This document shows, piece after piece, positions 6,989 through 13,437 of a stretch of 14,489 nucleotides of DNA. Source of the DNA: Bacillota bacterium (GTDB lineage: Bacteria; Bacillota; GCA-003054495; Carboxydocellales; JAJZTU01); the NCBI GenBank assembly GCA_021848765.1, contig JAJZTU010000053.1, forward strand, positions 1 through 14,489. The letters run 5' to 3'. The notes beneath the pieces were generated by a model. The model was not told where the DNA came from, searched no databases, and worked only from the letters and a program-made list of their open reading frames with translations. Position 1 is the first letter of the stretch. The number at the start of each line of letters is the position of its first letter. The translations under genes were made by a program, and so were the position numbers.

Positions 6989-7848
6989 AGGAAGTAGAAC
7001 AGGAAATTGTCAGGGTGAATTGTCTCAGGCATATTTACCCTGACCGGACTGAGATTGCTATTTGCGGCCTGGTCTTTACCATCCGGAGGGGCGAAAGGGT
7101 GGCTGTACTTGGGCCTAACGGTTCCGGGAAGACCACCCTGCTCAGCCACATTATGGGCCTGCTGGAGCCTGTGGAAGGCTTGGTGGAGGTTTTTGGCCGC
7201 AGTCCCAAAAAGGACTTCCGGGAGGTCAGCAAGCGAATCGGTGTGGTCTTCCAAAATGCGGATGAACAGATTATCGGGCCGACAGTAATGGATGATGTTG
7301 CCTTTGCTCCCTTAAATCACGGACTCCCGCCTTCTGAGGTGAAAACCCTGGTGGAGGCCATTATGCGTGAACTGGATATCTGGCATTTGCGGGATAAAAT
7401 CCCCCACTACTTAAGCGGTGGTGAGCAGAAGAAGGTTGCTGTAGCAGGGGCCATGGTCATGAAACCGGATTTGTTGATTCTGGACGAACCATTTACCGGT
7501 TTGGACCCCAAGTCAAGGGTAGAAATGGTCAATCTGATGAACTCCCTAAATGCCAGGTACGGTACGGCCTTGGTGATTACTACCCATGACATGGACCTTA
7601 TTCCTCAAATTGCCGATCAGGTCTATATCTTAAACAGGGGACACCTGGTATTGAAAGGCAAGCCGGAGGAAGTCCTCACCAGAGCCGACGTCCTCCGGGA
7701 AGCTTGTTTGGAACCGCCTATCCTGGTTGATTTGTTTTACCGTTTGTCGGCTGCAGGATTGCCTGTGGAACCTGTGGTATCTGCTGCTGATGCTGTCCGG
7801 CAGTTGGTAGAGTTATATCAAGGGGACCGGATGAGATCTACATTTTGA
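6985..7848 (+). CDS. cbiO: ECF transporter ATP-binding protein CbiO
   Basis: 287 residues from the ATG at 6985, which overlaps the cbiQ stop in an ATGA arrangement typical of translational coupling. Motifs: Walker A GPNGSGKTT, Q-loop VFQNADEQIIGPTV with the EcfA-typical VAFAPLN after it, signature LSGGEQKK, Walker B LLILDEP with D-loop GLDP, and switch histidine in TTHDMDLI. It hydrolyses ATP at the cytoplasmic face of CbiMQ. Only one ATPase is present, so a homodimer is expected, as in dedicated cobalt/nickel ECF systems. It is the last gene of the fur-cbiMQO operon. No clear terminator follows, so read-through into the riboswitch is possible. Confidence 0.93.
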   Translation: MKEVEQEIVRVNCLRHIYPDRTEIAICGLVFTIRRGERVAVLGPNGSGKTTLLSHIMGLLEPVEGLVEVFGRSPKKDFREVSKRIGVVFQNADEQIIGPTVMDDVAFAPLNHGLPPSEVKTLVEAIMRELDIWHLRDKIPHYLSGGEQKKVAVAGAMVMKPDLLILDEPFTGLDPKSRVEMVNLMNSLNARYGTALVITTHDMDLIPQIADQVYILNRGHLVLKGKPEEVLTRADVLREACLEPPILVDLFYRLSAAGLPVEPVVSAADAVRQLVELYQGDRMRSTF

Positions 7849-7926
7849 GCCGGCAATAAAATTTATTTTTTTTGCAGGCAGGAAAATTCAAAAAAATGAA
7901 GAAATTAATAGTAAAACTTAATCATG

Positions 7927-8100
7927 CAACCGGTGCCCTCTAAGGCGAAAGCGGAGGGAGAATAGGGAATCAGGTGAAAGTCCTGAGCGGTCCCGCCACT
8001 GTATCCGGGTAGTCTCTGCCAACAAAGCCACTGGGAAAATTCCTGGGAAGGCTGGCAAGCGGCAATGACCCGGGAGTCAGGAGACCTGCCTGTTGCTATT
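7927..8100 (+). ncRNA. Cobalamin riboswitch (aptamer)
   Basis: The conserved landmarks appear in order: GGTGCC (7932-7937), GGGAATCAGGTGAAAGTCC (about 7965), CGGTCCCGCCACTGTA (7988-8003), GCCACTGGGAA (about 8027) and the B12 box AGTCAGGAGACCTGCC (8075-8090). A hairpin around 8106-8132 probably supplies the loop that docks on the aptamer core. It lies between cbiO and the first ThiC paralogue and is followed by a terminator hairpin. Adenosylcobalamin or a related cobamide is expected to reduce expression downstream. I found no convincing promoter between 7849 and 7926, only an A/T-rich stretch with a run of T at 7866-7873, so the transcript may partly come from cbiO read-through. Confidence 0.93.
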
Positions 8101-8146
8101 GTGCTGACCCCTTCGGTAGAAAGGTGCTGGTCACGTGGGTGATGGT

Positions 8147-8182
8147 AAAGTCCACAGTCTGGGATAAGACTGTGGACTTTTT
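8147..8182 (+). terminator. Riboswitch expression-platform terminator
   Basis: AAAGTCCACAGTC (8147-8159) and GACTGTGGACTTT (8168-8180) form a perfect 13-bp stem with an 8-base loop and a T run to 8182. It ends 31 bp before bzaA. GTGG at 8135-8138 can pair with CCAC at 8152-8155 of the terminator arm, giving a possible competing structure. Control by termination is therefore more likely than by ribosome-site masking. Confidence 0.85.
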
Positions 8183-8213
8183 GCATGTAATAAATGAAGA
8201 GGAGGTAACGAAA

Positions 8214-9521
8214 ATGAACCAATTAGAGCTGGCCCGCTCCGGCGTGGTCTCCCCGGAGATGGGCATAGTAGCAGCCAGGGAGAAACTGGATGGCGAGACC
8301 ATCCGCCAGCGGGTTGCTGCGGGAACGGTAGTTATTCCCCGTAACCGAAACCGTAAACACATTAATCCTGTAGGCTTTGGCTCCGGCCTGGCAACCAAGG
8401 TCAGTGCCAGTATTGGCACCCTTAAGGGCTTTGTGGATGTGGAAGAGGAGCTGGCCAAGGTACAGGCGGCCATTGAAGCAGGAACGGATGCGATCATGGA
8501 TCTGAGCAGTGGCGGTAGTGGTAAACTCATTGACGAGATGCGGCTGAGAACACTTGAGGCTACTGATAAGCCCGTAGGCACTTTGCCCATTTACCAGGCT
8601 GTGGTTGAAGCCATTGAAAAACACGGGGCCATCGTCAAGTTAACAGTGGATGAACTTTTTGAGGTCATTGAGCGTCAGGCCAGGGACGGGGTGGATTTTA
8701 TGGGTTTGCACTGTTCCCTGACCTGGGATACCCTAAAGCGCATGGAGCGGCAGGGAAGGGTAGAAAACATAGTCAGTTACGGTGGCAACTTCCTAACCGC
8801 CTGGATGCTGTATAATCAACAGGAAAATCCCCTGTTTACCCACTTTGACAGGCTGTTGGAGATTGCTCACCGGCATGATGTTTGTCTGAGCCTGGCAGAT
8901 ACTTTCCGCCCGGGTTGTCTCGCTGATTCCCTGGACAGAGCCCAGGTCCAGGAATTGATAATTTTGGGCGAACTGGTTGACCGGGCCAGGGCGGCCGGAG
9001 TGCAAATTATGATTAAAGGGCCGGGCCACACTCCAATTGACCAAATTGCGGCCACAGTGCAGTTAATGAAACAAATGTGCAGCGGGGCGCCTTATTTTGT
9101 GTTCGGCCCCATTGCTACTGATGTGGCCCCGGGATACGACCACATCACAGCTGCTATTGGCGGAGCCTTAGCAGCCCAGGCCGGTGCAGATTTTCTATGC
9201 TATGTGACCCCGGCGGAGCATGTAACCTTTCCTACTGTAGCCCATGTGCGGGAGGGGGTACTGGCCTCACGTATTGCAGCCCACGCTGCCGACTTGGCCA
9301 AAAGGGTCCCCAGCGCCTGGGAGTGGGACCTGGAAATGTCCAAAGCCCGCAAGGCCTTGGACTGGGAGGGCCAGATCAACCGTGCCCTGGACCCGGTAAA
9401 AGCCAGAAAGATCAGGGAAGAAAGAAGCCCTAATACCAGCGATGTCTGCACTATGTGCGGAGACTTCTGTGCCATGAAGGTAGTGGGTGAATATCTGGGA
9501 AGAGAGCAGGAAACCTGCTAG
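8214..9521 (+). CDS. bzaA: ThiC paralogue, probable 5-hydroxybenzimidazole synthase subunit BzaA
   Basis: 435 residues, ThiC-superfamily radical SAM protein. Seen: VSASIGT (63-69), MDLSSGG, LPIYQA, FRPG, the GPGH zinc region (269-272), PGYDHITAAIGG and a C-terminal iron-sulfur motif CTMCGDFC (C412, C415, C419). ThiC turns aminoimidazole ribotide (AIR) into the thiamine pyrimidine. The paralogues BzaA and BzaB together convert AIR to 5-hydroxybenzimidazole, the lower ligand precursor of anaerobic cobamides. Assignment rests on the cobalamin, not thiamine, riboswitch upstream and on the tandem second copy. Several canonical ThiC residues differ: VSxS for VNxS, VSYGG for VSRGG, LADT for GDxx, and MIKGPGH for MIEGPGH (K268). 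The ATG at 8214 follows AGGAGGT; upstream in-frame codons lie inside the terminator. A true ThiC is the less likely alternative. Confidence 0.82.
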   Translation: MNQLELARSGVVSPEMGIVAAREKLDGETIRQRVAAGTVVIPRNRNRKHINPVGFGSGLATKVSASIGTLKGFVDVEEELAKVQAAIEAGTDAIMDLSSGGSGKLIDEMRLRTLEATDKPVGTLPIYQAVVEAIEKHGAIVKLTVDELFEVIERQARDGVDFMGLHCSLTWDTLKRMERQGRVENIVSYGGNFLTAWMLYNQQENPLFTHFDRLLEIAHRHDVCLSLADTFRPGCLADSLDRAQVQELIILGELVDRARAAGVQIMIKGPGHTPIDQIAATVQLMKQMCSGAPYFVFGPIATDVAPGYDHITAAIGGALAAQAGADFLCYVTPAEHVTFPTVAHVREGVLASRIAAHAADLAKRVPSAWEWDLEMSKARKALDWEGQINRALDPVKARKIREERSPNTSDVCTMCGDFCAMKVVGEYLGREQETC

Positions 9522-9572
9522 TAGCTGCCTGTAATAAAATCAAAATACTATTTTACTAAGGAGGAATTTGAG

Positions 9573-10871
9573 ATGACCCAATTAGAATTGGCAAGAACAG
9601 GAGAAATTACCCCGGAGATGGTAAGGGTGGCCGAAAAGGAGGGGGTTACCCCTGAATTTATTCGCCAGGGAATTCTGGACGGCACCATTGTTATTCTTAA
9701 AAATATTGTCCGGGAAAATGTGGACCCTGTGGCAGTGGGTAAGGGCCTACGGACCAAAGTCAATGCCAGTATCGGGACTTCGGGTGACTGCAAGGATAAA
9801 AACCTGGAACTGGAAAAGCTCCGGGTGGCCGGGGAAGCCGGCGCGGATACTATTATGGACCTCAGCACCGGTGGTGATATTGATGGCATGCGCAAACTCG
9901 CCATTGCCAATACTACCCTGCCCCTTGGCTCCGTGCCCATTTACCAGACAACCATTGAGAGTATTGAAAAATACGGTAGTGTAGTGGAAATGACTGCTGA
10001 TGATATGTTTGCCTGCATTGAGCGCCATGCTGCTGACGGGGTAGACTTTATGGCCATCCATACTGCCCTTAATCTGGAAGTTATCAAACGCCTGAAAAGC
10101 CAGGGCCGGGTGATGGATATTGTCAGCCGGGGTGGGGCATTCCTGACCGGTTGGATGTTGCATAATAATCAGGAAAATCCCCTTTATGCCCAGTTTGACC
10201 GGTTAATAGAAATTGTTAAGAAGTACGATGTGGTCTTGAGTATAGGTGACGCTATTCGTCCCGGTTGCATTGCCGATTCCCTGGACCGTGCCCAGGTACA
10301 GGGCCTGATCGTGGCCGGAGAAATGGCTGACCGGGCCAGGGCCGCAGGGGTACAGGTTATGATTGAAGGTCCCGGACACGTGCCCCTTGACCAGATTCAG
10401 TCCACCATCCTGCTGCAAAAACAACTCTGTTCCCAGGTGCCCTATTTTGTTCTGGGTACTCTGGTAACCGATGTTGCACCCGGCTACGACCATATCACCT
10501 CAGCCATTGGGGGAACTGTAGCCGCTGCGGCGGGGGCAGATTTCATCTGCTACGTAACCCCCGCTGAGCACCTGCGCCTGCCTACCGCTGACGATGTACG
10601 GGAGGGCGTAATAGCAGCCCGGATTGCTACCCATGCCGCCGACATCATCAAGGGAGTCAAGGGAGCCAGAGAGTGGGATCTAAACATGTCCAGGGCCCGC
10701 AAGGCATTAGACTGGGAAGGACAAATGGCCCTGGCCCTGGATCCCGCCAAAGCAAGGCAAATCAGGGCAGAAAGAAGCCCCAACACAAGTGACGTCTGCA
10801 CCATGTGCGGGGACTATTGTGCCATGAAAGTTGTCAGCCAATATCTAGGCGCCGATATCGGTGAGTGCTAA
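9573..10871 (+). CDS. bzaB: ThiC paralogue, probable 5-hydroxybenzimidazole synthase subunit BzaB
   Basis: 432 residues, clearly homologous along its length to the preceding gene but closer to canonical ThiC: VNASIGTS (63-70), MDLSTGGDIDGMR, VSRGG, GDAIRPG, MIEGPGHVPLDQI (E265, H269), YVTPAEHL and the cluster motif CTMCGDYC (C409, C412, C416). It follows bzaA by 51 bp with AAGGAGGAA as its ribosome binding site and no intervening terminator, so it shares the riboswitch. Expected role: the partner of BzaA in making 5-hydroxybenzimidazole from AIR. Because it keeps the ThiC-like residues it might also serve as the thiamine pyrimidine synthase; the genome would need to be checked for another thiC. 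The usual downstream partners cobT and bzaC are absent here, since the next gene is convergent and unrelated. Confidence 0.8.
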   Translation: MTQLELARTGEITPEMVRVAEKEGVTPEFIRQGILDGTIVILKNIVRENVDPVAVGKGLRTKVNASIGTSGDCKDKNLELEKLRVAGEAGADTIMDLSTGGDIDGMRKLAIANTTLPLGSVPIYQTTIESIEKYGSVVEMTADDMFACIERHAADGVDFMAIHTALNLEVIKRLKSQGRVMDIVSRGGAFLTGWMLHNNQENPLYAQFDRLIEIVKKYDVVLSIGDAIRPGCIADSLDRAQVQGLIVAGEMADRARAAGVQVMIEGPGHVPLDQIQSTILLQKQLCSQVPYFVLGTLVTDVAPGYDHITSAIGGTVAAAAGADFICYVTPAEHLRLPTADDVREGVIAARIATHAADIIKGVKGAREWDLNMSRARKALDWEGQMALALDPAKARQIRAERSPNTSDVCTMCGDYCAMKVVSQYLGADIGEC

Positions 10872-10905
10872 AGTCCGATTTTAACCAGGCGCTTGCGGCG
10901 GACTT
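10871..10905. terminator. Possible bidirectional terminator between bzaB and the protease
   Basis: AAGTCCG (10871-10877) pairs with CGGACTT (10899-10905), enclosing a loop that includes a small CGC-TT-GCG inner stem. It fills the gap between two convergent stop codons. There is no T run on the plus side and only three T on the minus side, so termination would be weak. Confidence 0.3.
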
Positions 10906-12049
10906 ACCGGCGGCATAAGTAACTAACAGCCTTCACAGCATTAACCAAGCCGTGGCCCTGCTGGTCCCGGGTCAGCAGCGGAAGTTTTTGGGCGGTGTTA
11001 GTCAACACATTTCTTAAAGCTGAGTGCTCAACTGCGCATTTGGCATAGGAGGTATTCCCGTATCCCAGGAGGAGGGCCAGTAACCCGGCTACATGGGGGG
11101 CTGCAAAAGAGGTTCCGCTTTTGGTATCATATCTGCCTTTCGGAGCTGTGGAGAGGATATCCGTACCGGGAGCAATATAATCCACTTCCGGGCCTCTACT
11201 GCTGAAATCGGCGATATCATCGTCAGGGGTCAGGGCAGAGACGGCAATGGTCTCCGGATAGCGAGCCGGGTAGAGGACAGAGTCTTCCAGTCCTTCCTTA
11301 GCTTCATTTCCCGCTGCGCATACCATAAGCAGTCCGGCAGAAGCAGCTTTCTTAACCATGCTGTGCAGCAGGCGGTGGTCTTTACGAATCCCGAAACTCA
11401 GGTTTACCAGTTTGATTTCCTGGTCCAGGCACCACTGCATACCCTCCACGATATCGGAAAGGTTGGCTTCACCGTTGGAGTCAAAGGCTTTAACTGCATA
11501 CAGGTGTGACTCGGGAGCCACCCCGGTGACACCGAACCCATTTAACCGGGCTCCGATTATTCCCGCAACATGGGTGCCATGTCCGTTATCATCTGTGGGA
11601 GGTGACTTCGGGTTTAGGATATTGATTCCGCCTTTAATCCCTCCGCGCAGGTCGGGATGGTTCAGACTTACTCCGGTATCCAGAAAGGCTACCTTAACAC
11701 CGGCGCCTTTAGTTATTTTCCAGGCTTCGTCAGCCTGGATTTTTTTTATGCCCCAGTTTTGGGTAACTCTGGATTTAGCTGAGGAATAGAGTTTAGAACT
11801 AGGGGGAATAAGGGTTATTTTGGGGTCATCCAAAACATCGGCTACCCAGGGATGGTCTTCCAATACCATCGGACCTTCTGCCCTGGTTGGAAATTCACAG
11901 AGATAGCCATCAACCAGTTTTAGTTGTTTAATTAGCCGGCATTGCCCGTTTTTGGCCATGGATAAGAGCATACCTTCAACTTCAGGTGAAGTTGCAATGA
12001 CAATCTTTCGCTCCCAAAGCTGCGGTGGTTGCTTGGACCTTTTTGCCAT
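10904..12049 (-). CDS. Subtilisin-family (S8) serine protease without signal peptide
   Basis: 381 residues. The full subtilase triad is present: D124 (AFLDTGV), H157 (NGHGTHVAG) and S314 (SGTSFAAPHVAG), with the oxyanion asparagine N248 (AAGNE). Residues 12-80 look like a subtilase propeptide/inhibitor domain. There is no hydrophobic leader; the N-terminus is MAKRSKQPPQ, so the enzyme resembles intracellular subtilases or one exported by another route. The ATG at 12049 is preceded by GGAGGTGG. It is convergent with bzaB and divergent from the coiled-coil gene cluster, with 185 bp between the two starts. Substrates cannot be told from sequence. A role in processing its divergent neighbours is only a contextual guess. 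Confidence 0.9.
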   Translation of the reverse strand: MAKRSKQPPQLWERKIVIATSPEVEGMLLSMAKNGQCRLIKQLKLVDGYLCEFPTRAEGPMVLEDHPWVADVLDDPKITLIPPSSKLYSSAKSRVTQNWGIKKIQADEAWKITKGAGVKVAFLDTGVSLNHPDLRGGIKGGINILNPKSPPTDDNGHGTHVAGIIGARLNGFGVTGVAPESHLYAVKAFDSNGEANLSDIVEGMQWCLDQEIKLVNLSFGIRKDHRLLHSMVKKAASAGLLMVCAAGNEAKEGLEDSVLYPARYPETIAVSALTPDDDIADFSSRGPEVDYIAPGTDILSTAPKGRYDTKSGTSFAAPHVAGLLALLLGYGNTSYAKCAVEHSALRNVLTNTAQKLPLLTRDQQGHGLVNAVKAVSYLCRR

Positions 12050-12139
12050 GATTACCCACCTCCAACATAAATCTTCAGTTTAGATTATGTAAGTTATCAG
12101 CTAAGCGGTACGGTATATTTCAAATTGTTGAAGGTTTTA

Positions 12140-12168
12140 GTGCCATTACAGGACTAAAAACATATAAT
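12140..12168 (+). promoter_or_regulatory. Possible promoter of the small coiled-coil gene cluster
   Basis: A perfect TATAAT lies at 12163-12168, 66 bp before the first gene. The -35 region is poor (GTGCCA at 12140 with 17-bp spacing). The context CATATAAT also resembles sporulation sigma-E type -10 elements, but no matching -35 was found, so the sigma factor is undecided. Confidence 0.3.
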
Positions 12169-12234
12169 GAATCGAGGAAACCCCAAGGTCTGCCTTTAGA
12201 AATTTGGCCCTGGGGGGGAGGTGCAAACGCAGGT

Positions 12235-12789
12235 ATGAATGTTGAGGAACTCCGGAAAGAATTGGAGCAGACTGAAAAGAATTTGCAAAGATATATCAGG
12301 GCCAGGGAAAAGCTCCAGGAAAGGATTATTTCGCTGGAAGCCCGTAAAAAAAGAATCCTGGAAGAATTGGGTTCAGAACAAGGGGGAGGTCCGGGAGTAG
12401 AGAAGACTGCAGAGGTTAGATCCGAAACGGTTACTACTCTCCCTGTTGCCAAGTCCGGAACAAATACGGGAAGTCACTTTTCGAGAGTCAGGGTAGCACG
12501 CCCGGTTAATATTCTCGCTGCCCTGGAACATACCAAAGGGATACTGGAGGGGCTGGAACAGAATATCGGCAAAACTTTCCAAACAATGGACGAAATTATG
12601 AGTTTATTGGCGACCATTAATGATTATAGTGGGCAATTCCGCAGTATGGTGAGGAATCTATCCTCCATGGGAAAAAAAGCAAAGGATTCGAAGGAAAGCA
12701 GTTCCGCTTCAGGACTGGCTGAACTGGCCAAACTTCCGATAGTACGAAATCTGGCTAAGGAATTATTAACATCTGTTGTCAAAGCATAA
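12235..12789 (+). CDS. Hypothetical coiled-coil protein (family member 1)
   Basis: 184 residues, function not recognised. Residues 1-45 form a highly charged heptad-type coiled coil (VEELRKELEQTEK through LEARKKRILEELG). A low-complexity, Thr/Val/Gly-rich linker follows (about 47-80), then a helical middle (about 86-140) and a C-terminal motif LAKLPIVRNLAKELL ending a few residues from the stop. The C-terminal motif and the N-terminal coiled coil recur in the 149-residue protein at 13438, and the C-terminal motif again at 13906, so these are paralogues. There is no signal peptide, no membrane segment and no cysteine. The ATG at 12235 follows GGGAGGTG by 11 bases. It is the first gene of a plus-strand cluster divergent from the protease. 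A cytoplasmic or spore-associated structural protein is possible, without direct evidence. Confidence 0.8.
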   Translation: MNVEELRKELEQTEKNLQRYIRAREKLQERIISLEARKKRILEELGSEQGGGPGVEKTAEVRSETVTTLPVAKSGTNTGSHFSRVRVARPVNILAALEHTKGILEGLEQNIGKTFQTMDEIMSLLATINDYSGQFRSMVRNLSSMGKKAKDSKESSSASGLAELAKLPIVRNLAKELLTSVVKA

Positions 12790-12803
12790 GGAGGTCAACA
12801 GGA

Positions 12804-13136
12804 ATGACTGGGGATGGGCAAAACGGGATTAAGGAATTAATGGGAATGCTTAAAGCCCTTAAGGGTAGCACCCTAAGTTCGATGTTAGATAAGACCAATC
12901 TCAGTGAGGAAGACAAAAAGGCCATTTCCGCACTGTTTGAACAATTTAGCCGGGAACAGACGTTGGACGGGGATAATAAGCAAAATGCCATGAATATTAT
13001 CCAACGCTTAGTCCAACAGTCCAAGGTAGAGGGTCAACAAGAAAAAATCGGTAACCTCCTGAATAAGGTTGACCAGAATACTAAATTAAGTGATGGGGAC
13101 AAAAAGATAATGGATGAATTGAAAAAACTTCTTTAG
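12804..13136 (+). CDS. Hypothetical helical protein with internal repeat
   Basis: 110 residues, not recognised, highly charged and Lys/Asp/Gln-rich, with no cysteine, signal or membrane segment. It contains two related helical units: SSMLDKTNLSEEDKKAISAL (about 25-44) and GNLLNKVDQNTKLSDGDKKI (about 83-102), sharing LLxK...LSxxDKKxxxxL. It lacks the C-terminal SPxV-type motif of its neighbours. It starts 14 bp after the previous stop, with AAGGAGG 9 bases before the ATG (12804), so it is co-transcribed. The repeat suggests a small scaffold or adaptor protein, but this is inference. Confidence 0.75.
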   Translation: MTGDGQNGIKELMGMLKALKGSTLSSMLDKTNLSEEDKKAISALFEQFSREQTLDGDNKQNAMNIIQRLVQQSKVEGQQEKIGNLLNKVDQNTKLSDGDKKIMDELKKLL

Positions 13137-13171
13137 TTCCCCTTCCGTGAAATCCGAGGGGGTATAGGCCT

Positions 13172-13270
13172 ATGTGTGAACACACCAAGAGTGGGAATAA
13201 ACGGCTGGCCATGTTGCTGCTTTTTGTCTTGATTCTGGATATTTTCCCGCGTTTTTTCGAGGTCAGGTAA
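13172..13270 (+). CDS. Putative 32-residue single-span membrane peptide
   Basis: A short reading frame from ATG 13172 to TAA 13268-13270 encodes a charged N-terminus (MCEHTKSGNKR), one hydrophobic stretch (LAMLLLFVLILDIF) and a short basic tail (PRFFEVR). GAGGGGGT lies upstream at a usable distance. It follows the 110-residue gene by 35 bp in the same direction. The positive-then-hydrophobic layout is that of a small inner-membrane peptide. No homologue is recognised, and such a short frame could occur by chance. Confidence 0.5.
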   Translation: MCEHTKSGNKRLAMLLLFVLILDIFPRFFEVR

Positions 13271-13271
13271 C

Positions 13272-13317
13272 AGAATCCCCGGCGTCCTCTTAGAGGTCTT
13301 CATCTTCCCTGGATTCT
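13272..13317 (+). other. Nested inverted repeats, possible structured leader RNA
   Basis: AGAATCC (13272-13278) pairs with GGATTCT (13311-13317), and inside them CCTCT (13286-13290) pairs with AGAGG (13292-13296). This sits directly before a terminator hairpin in the 167-bp gap upstream of the 149-residue gene, the layout of an attenuated leader. It matches no riboswitch class I know. Confidence 0.35.
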
Positions 13318-13350
13318 TTACTGTCGATTAGTATTCCAGGACTGGGAGGA

Positions 13351-13380
13351 GGCTCTGGGTGCACAGCCCAGGGCCTTTTT
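13351..13380 (+). terminator. Intrinsic terminator inside the coiled-coil cluster
   Basis: GGCTCTGGGT (13351-13360) pairs with GCCCAGGGCC (13366-13375), including two G-T pairs, around a 5-base loop, followed by five T. It would separate the first three genes from the last two, or act conditionally. No convincing promoter is visible in the 57 bp between it and the next start. Confidence 0.75.
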
Positions 13381-13437
13381 CCGGGCAGGTCCTAATAAAA
13401 TTGAATTGGTTGTGTCACCTAAGGAGGGGTAAGTTTC

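Noticed and set aside
7858..7873. AATAAA/TTTATT with a T run as a terminator of cbiO
   Set aside because: The stem is A/T only with a one-base loop and too weak to count as a terminator.
8124..8213. Upstream extension of the first ThiC paralogue by 30 codons
   Set aside because: The extra codons run through the riboswitch terminator hairpin and are unlike ThiC, while the ATG at 8214 has an ideal ribosome binding site and a ThiC-like start.
8214..10871. Reading either ThiC paralogue as a plain thiamine gene under TPP control
   Set aside because: The upstream element carries the B12 box and the other cobalamin aptamer landmarks, and no TPP riboswitch motif was found.
12161..12168. Sigma-E sporulation promoter before the coiled-coil cluster
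   Set aside because: CATATAAT fits a sigma-E -10, but no matching -35 lies at the required distance, so sporulation control is not claimed.
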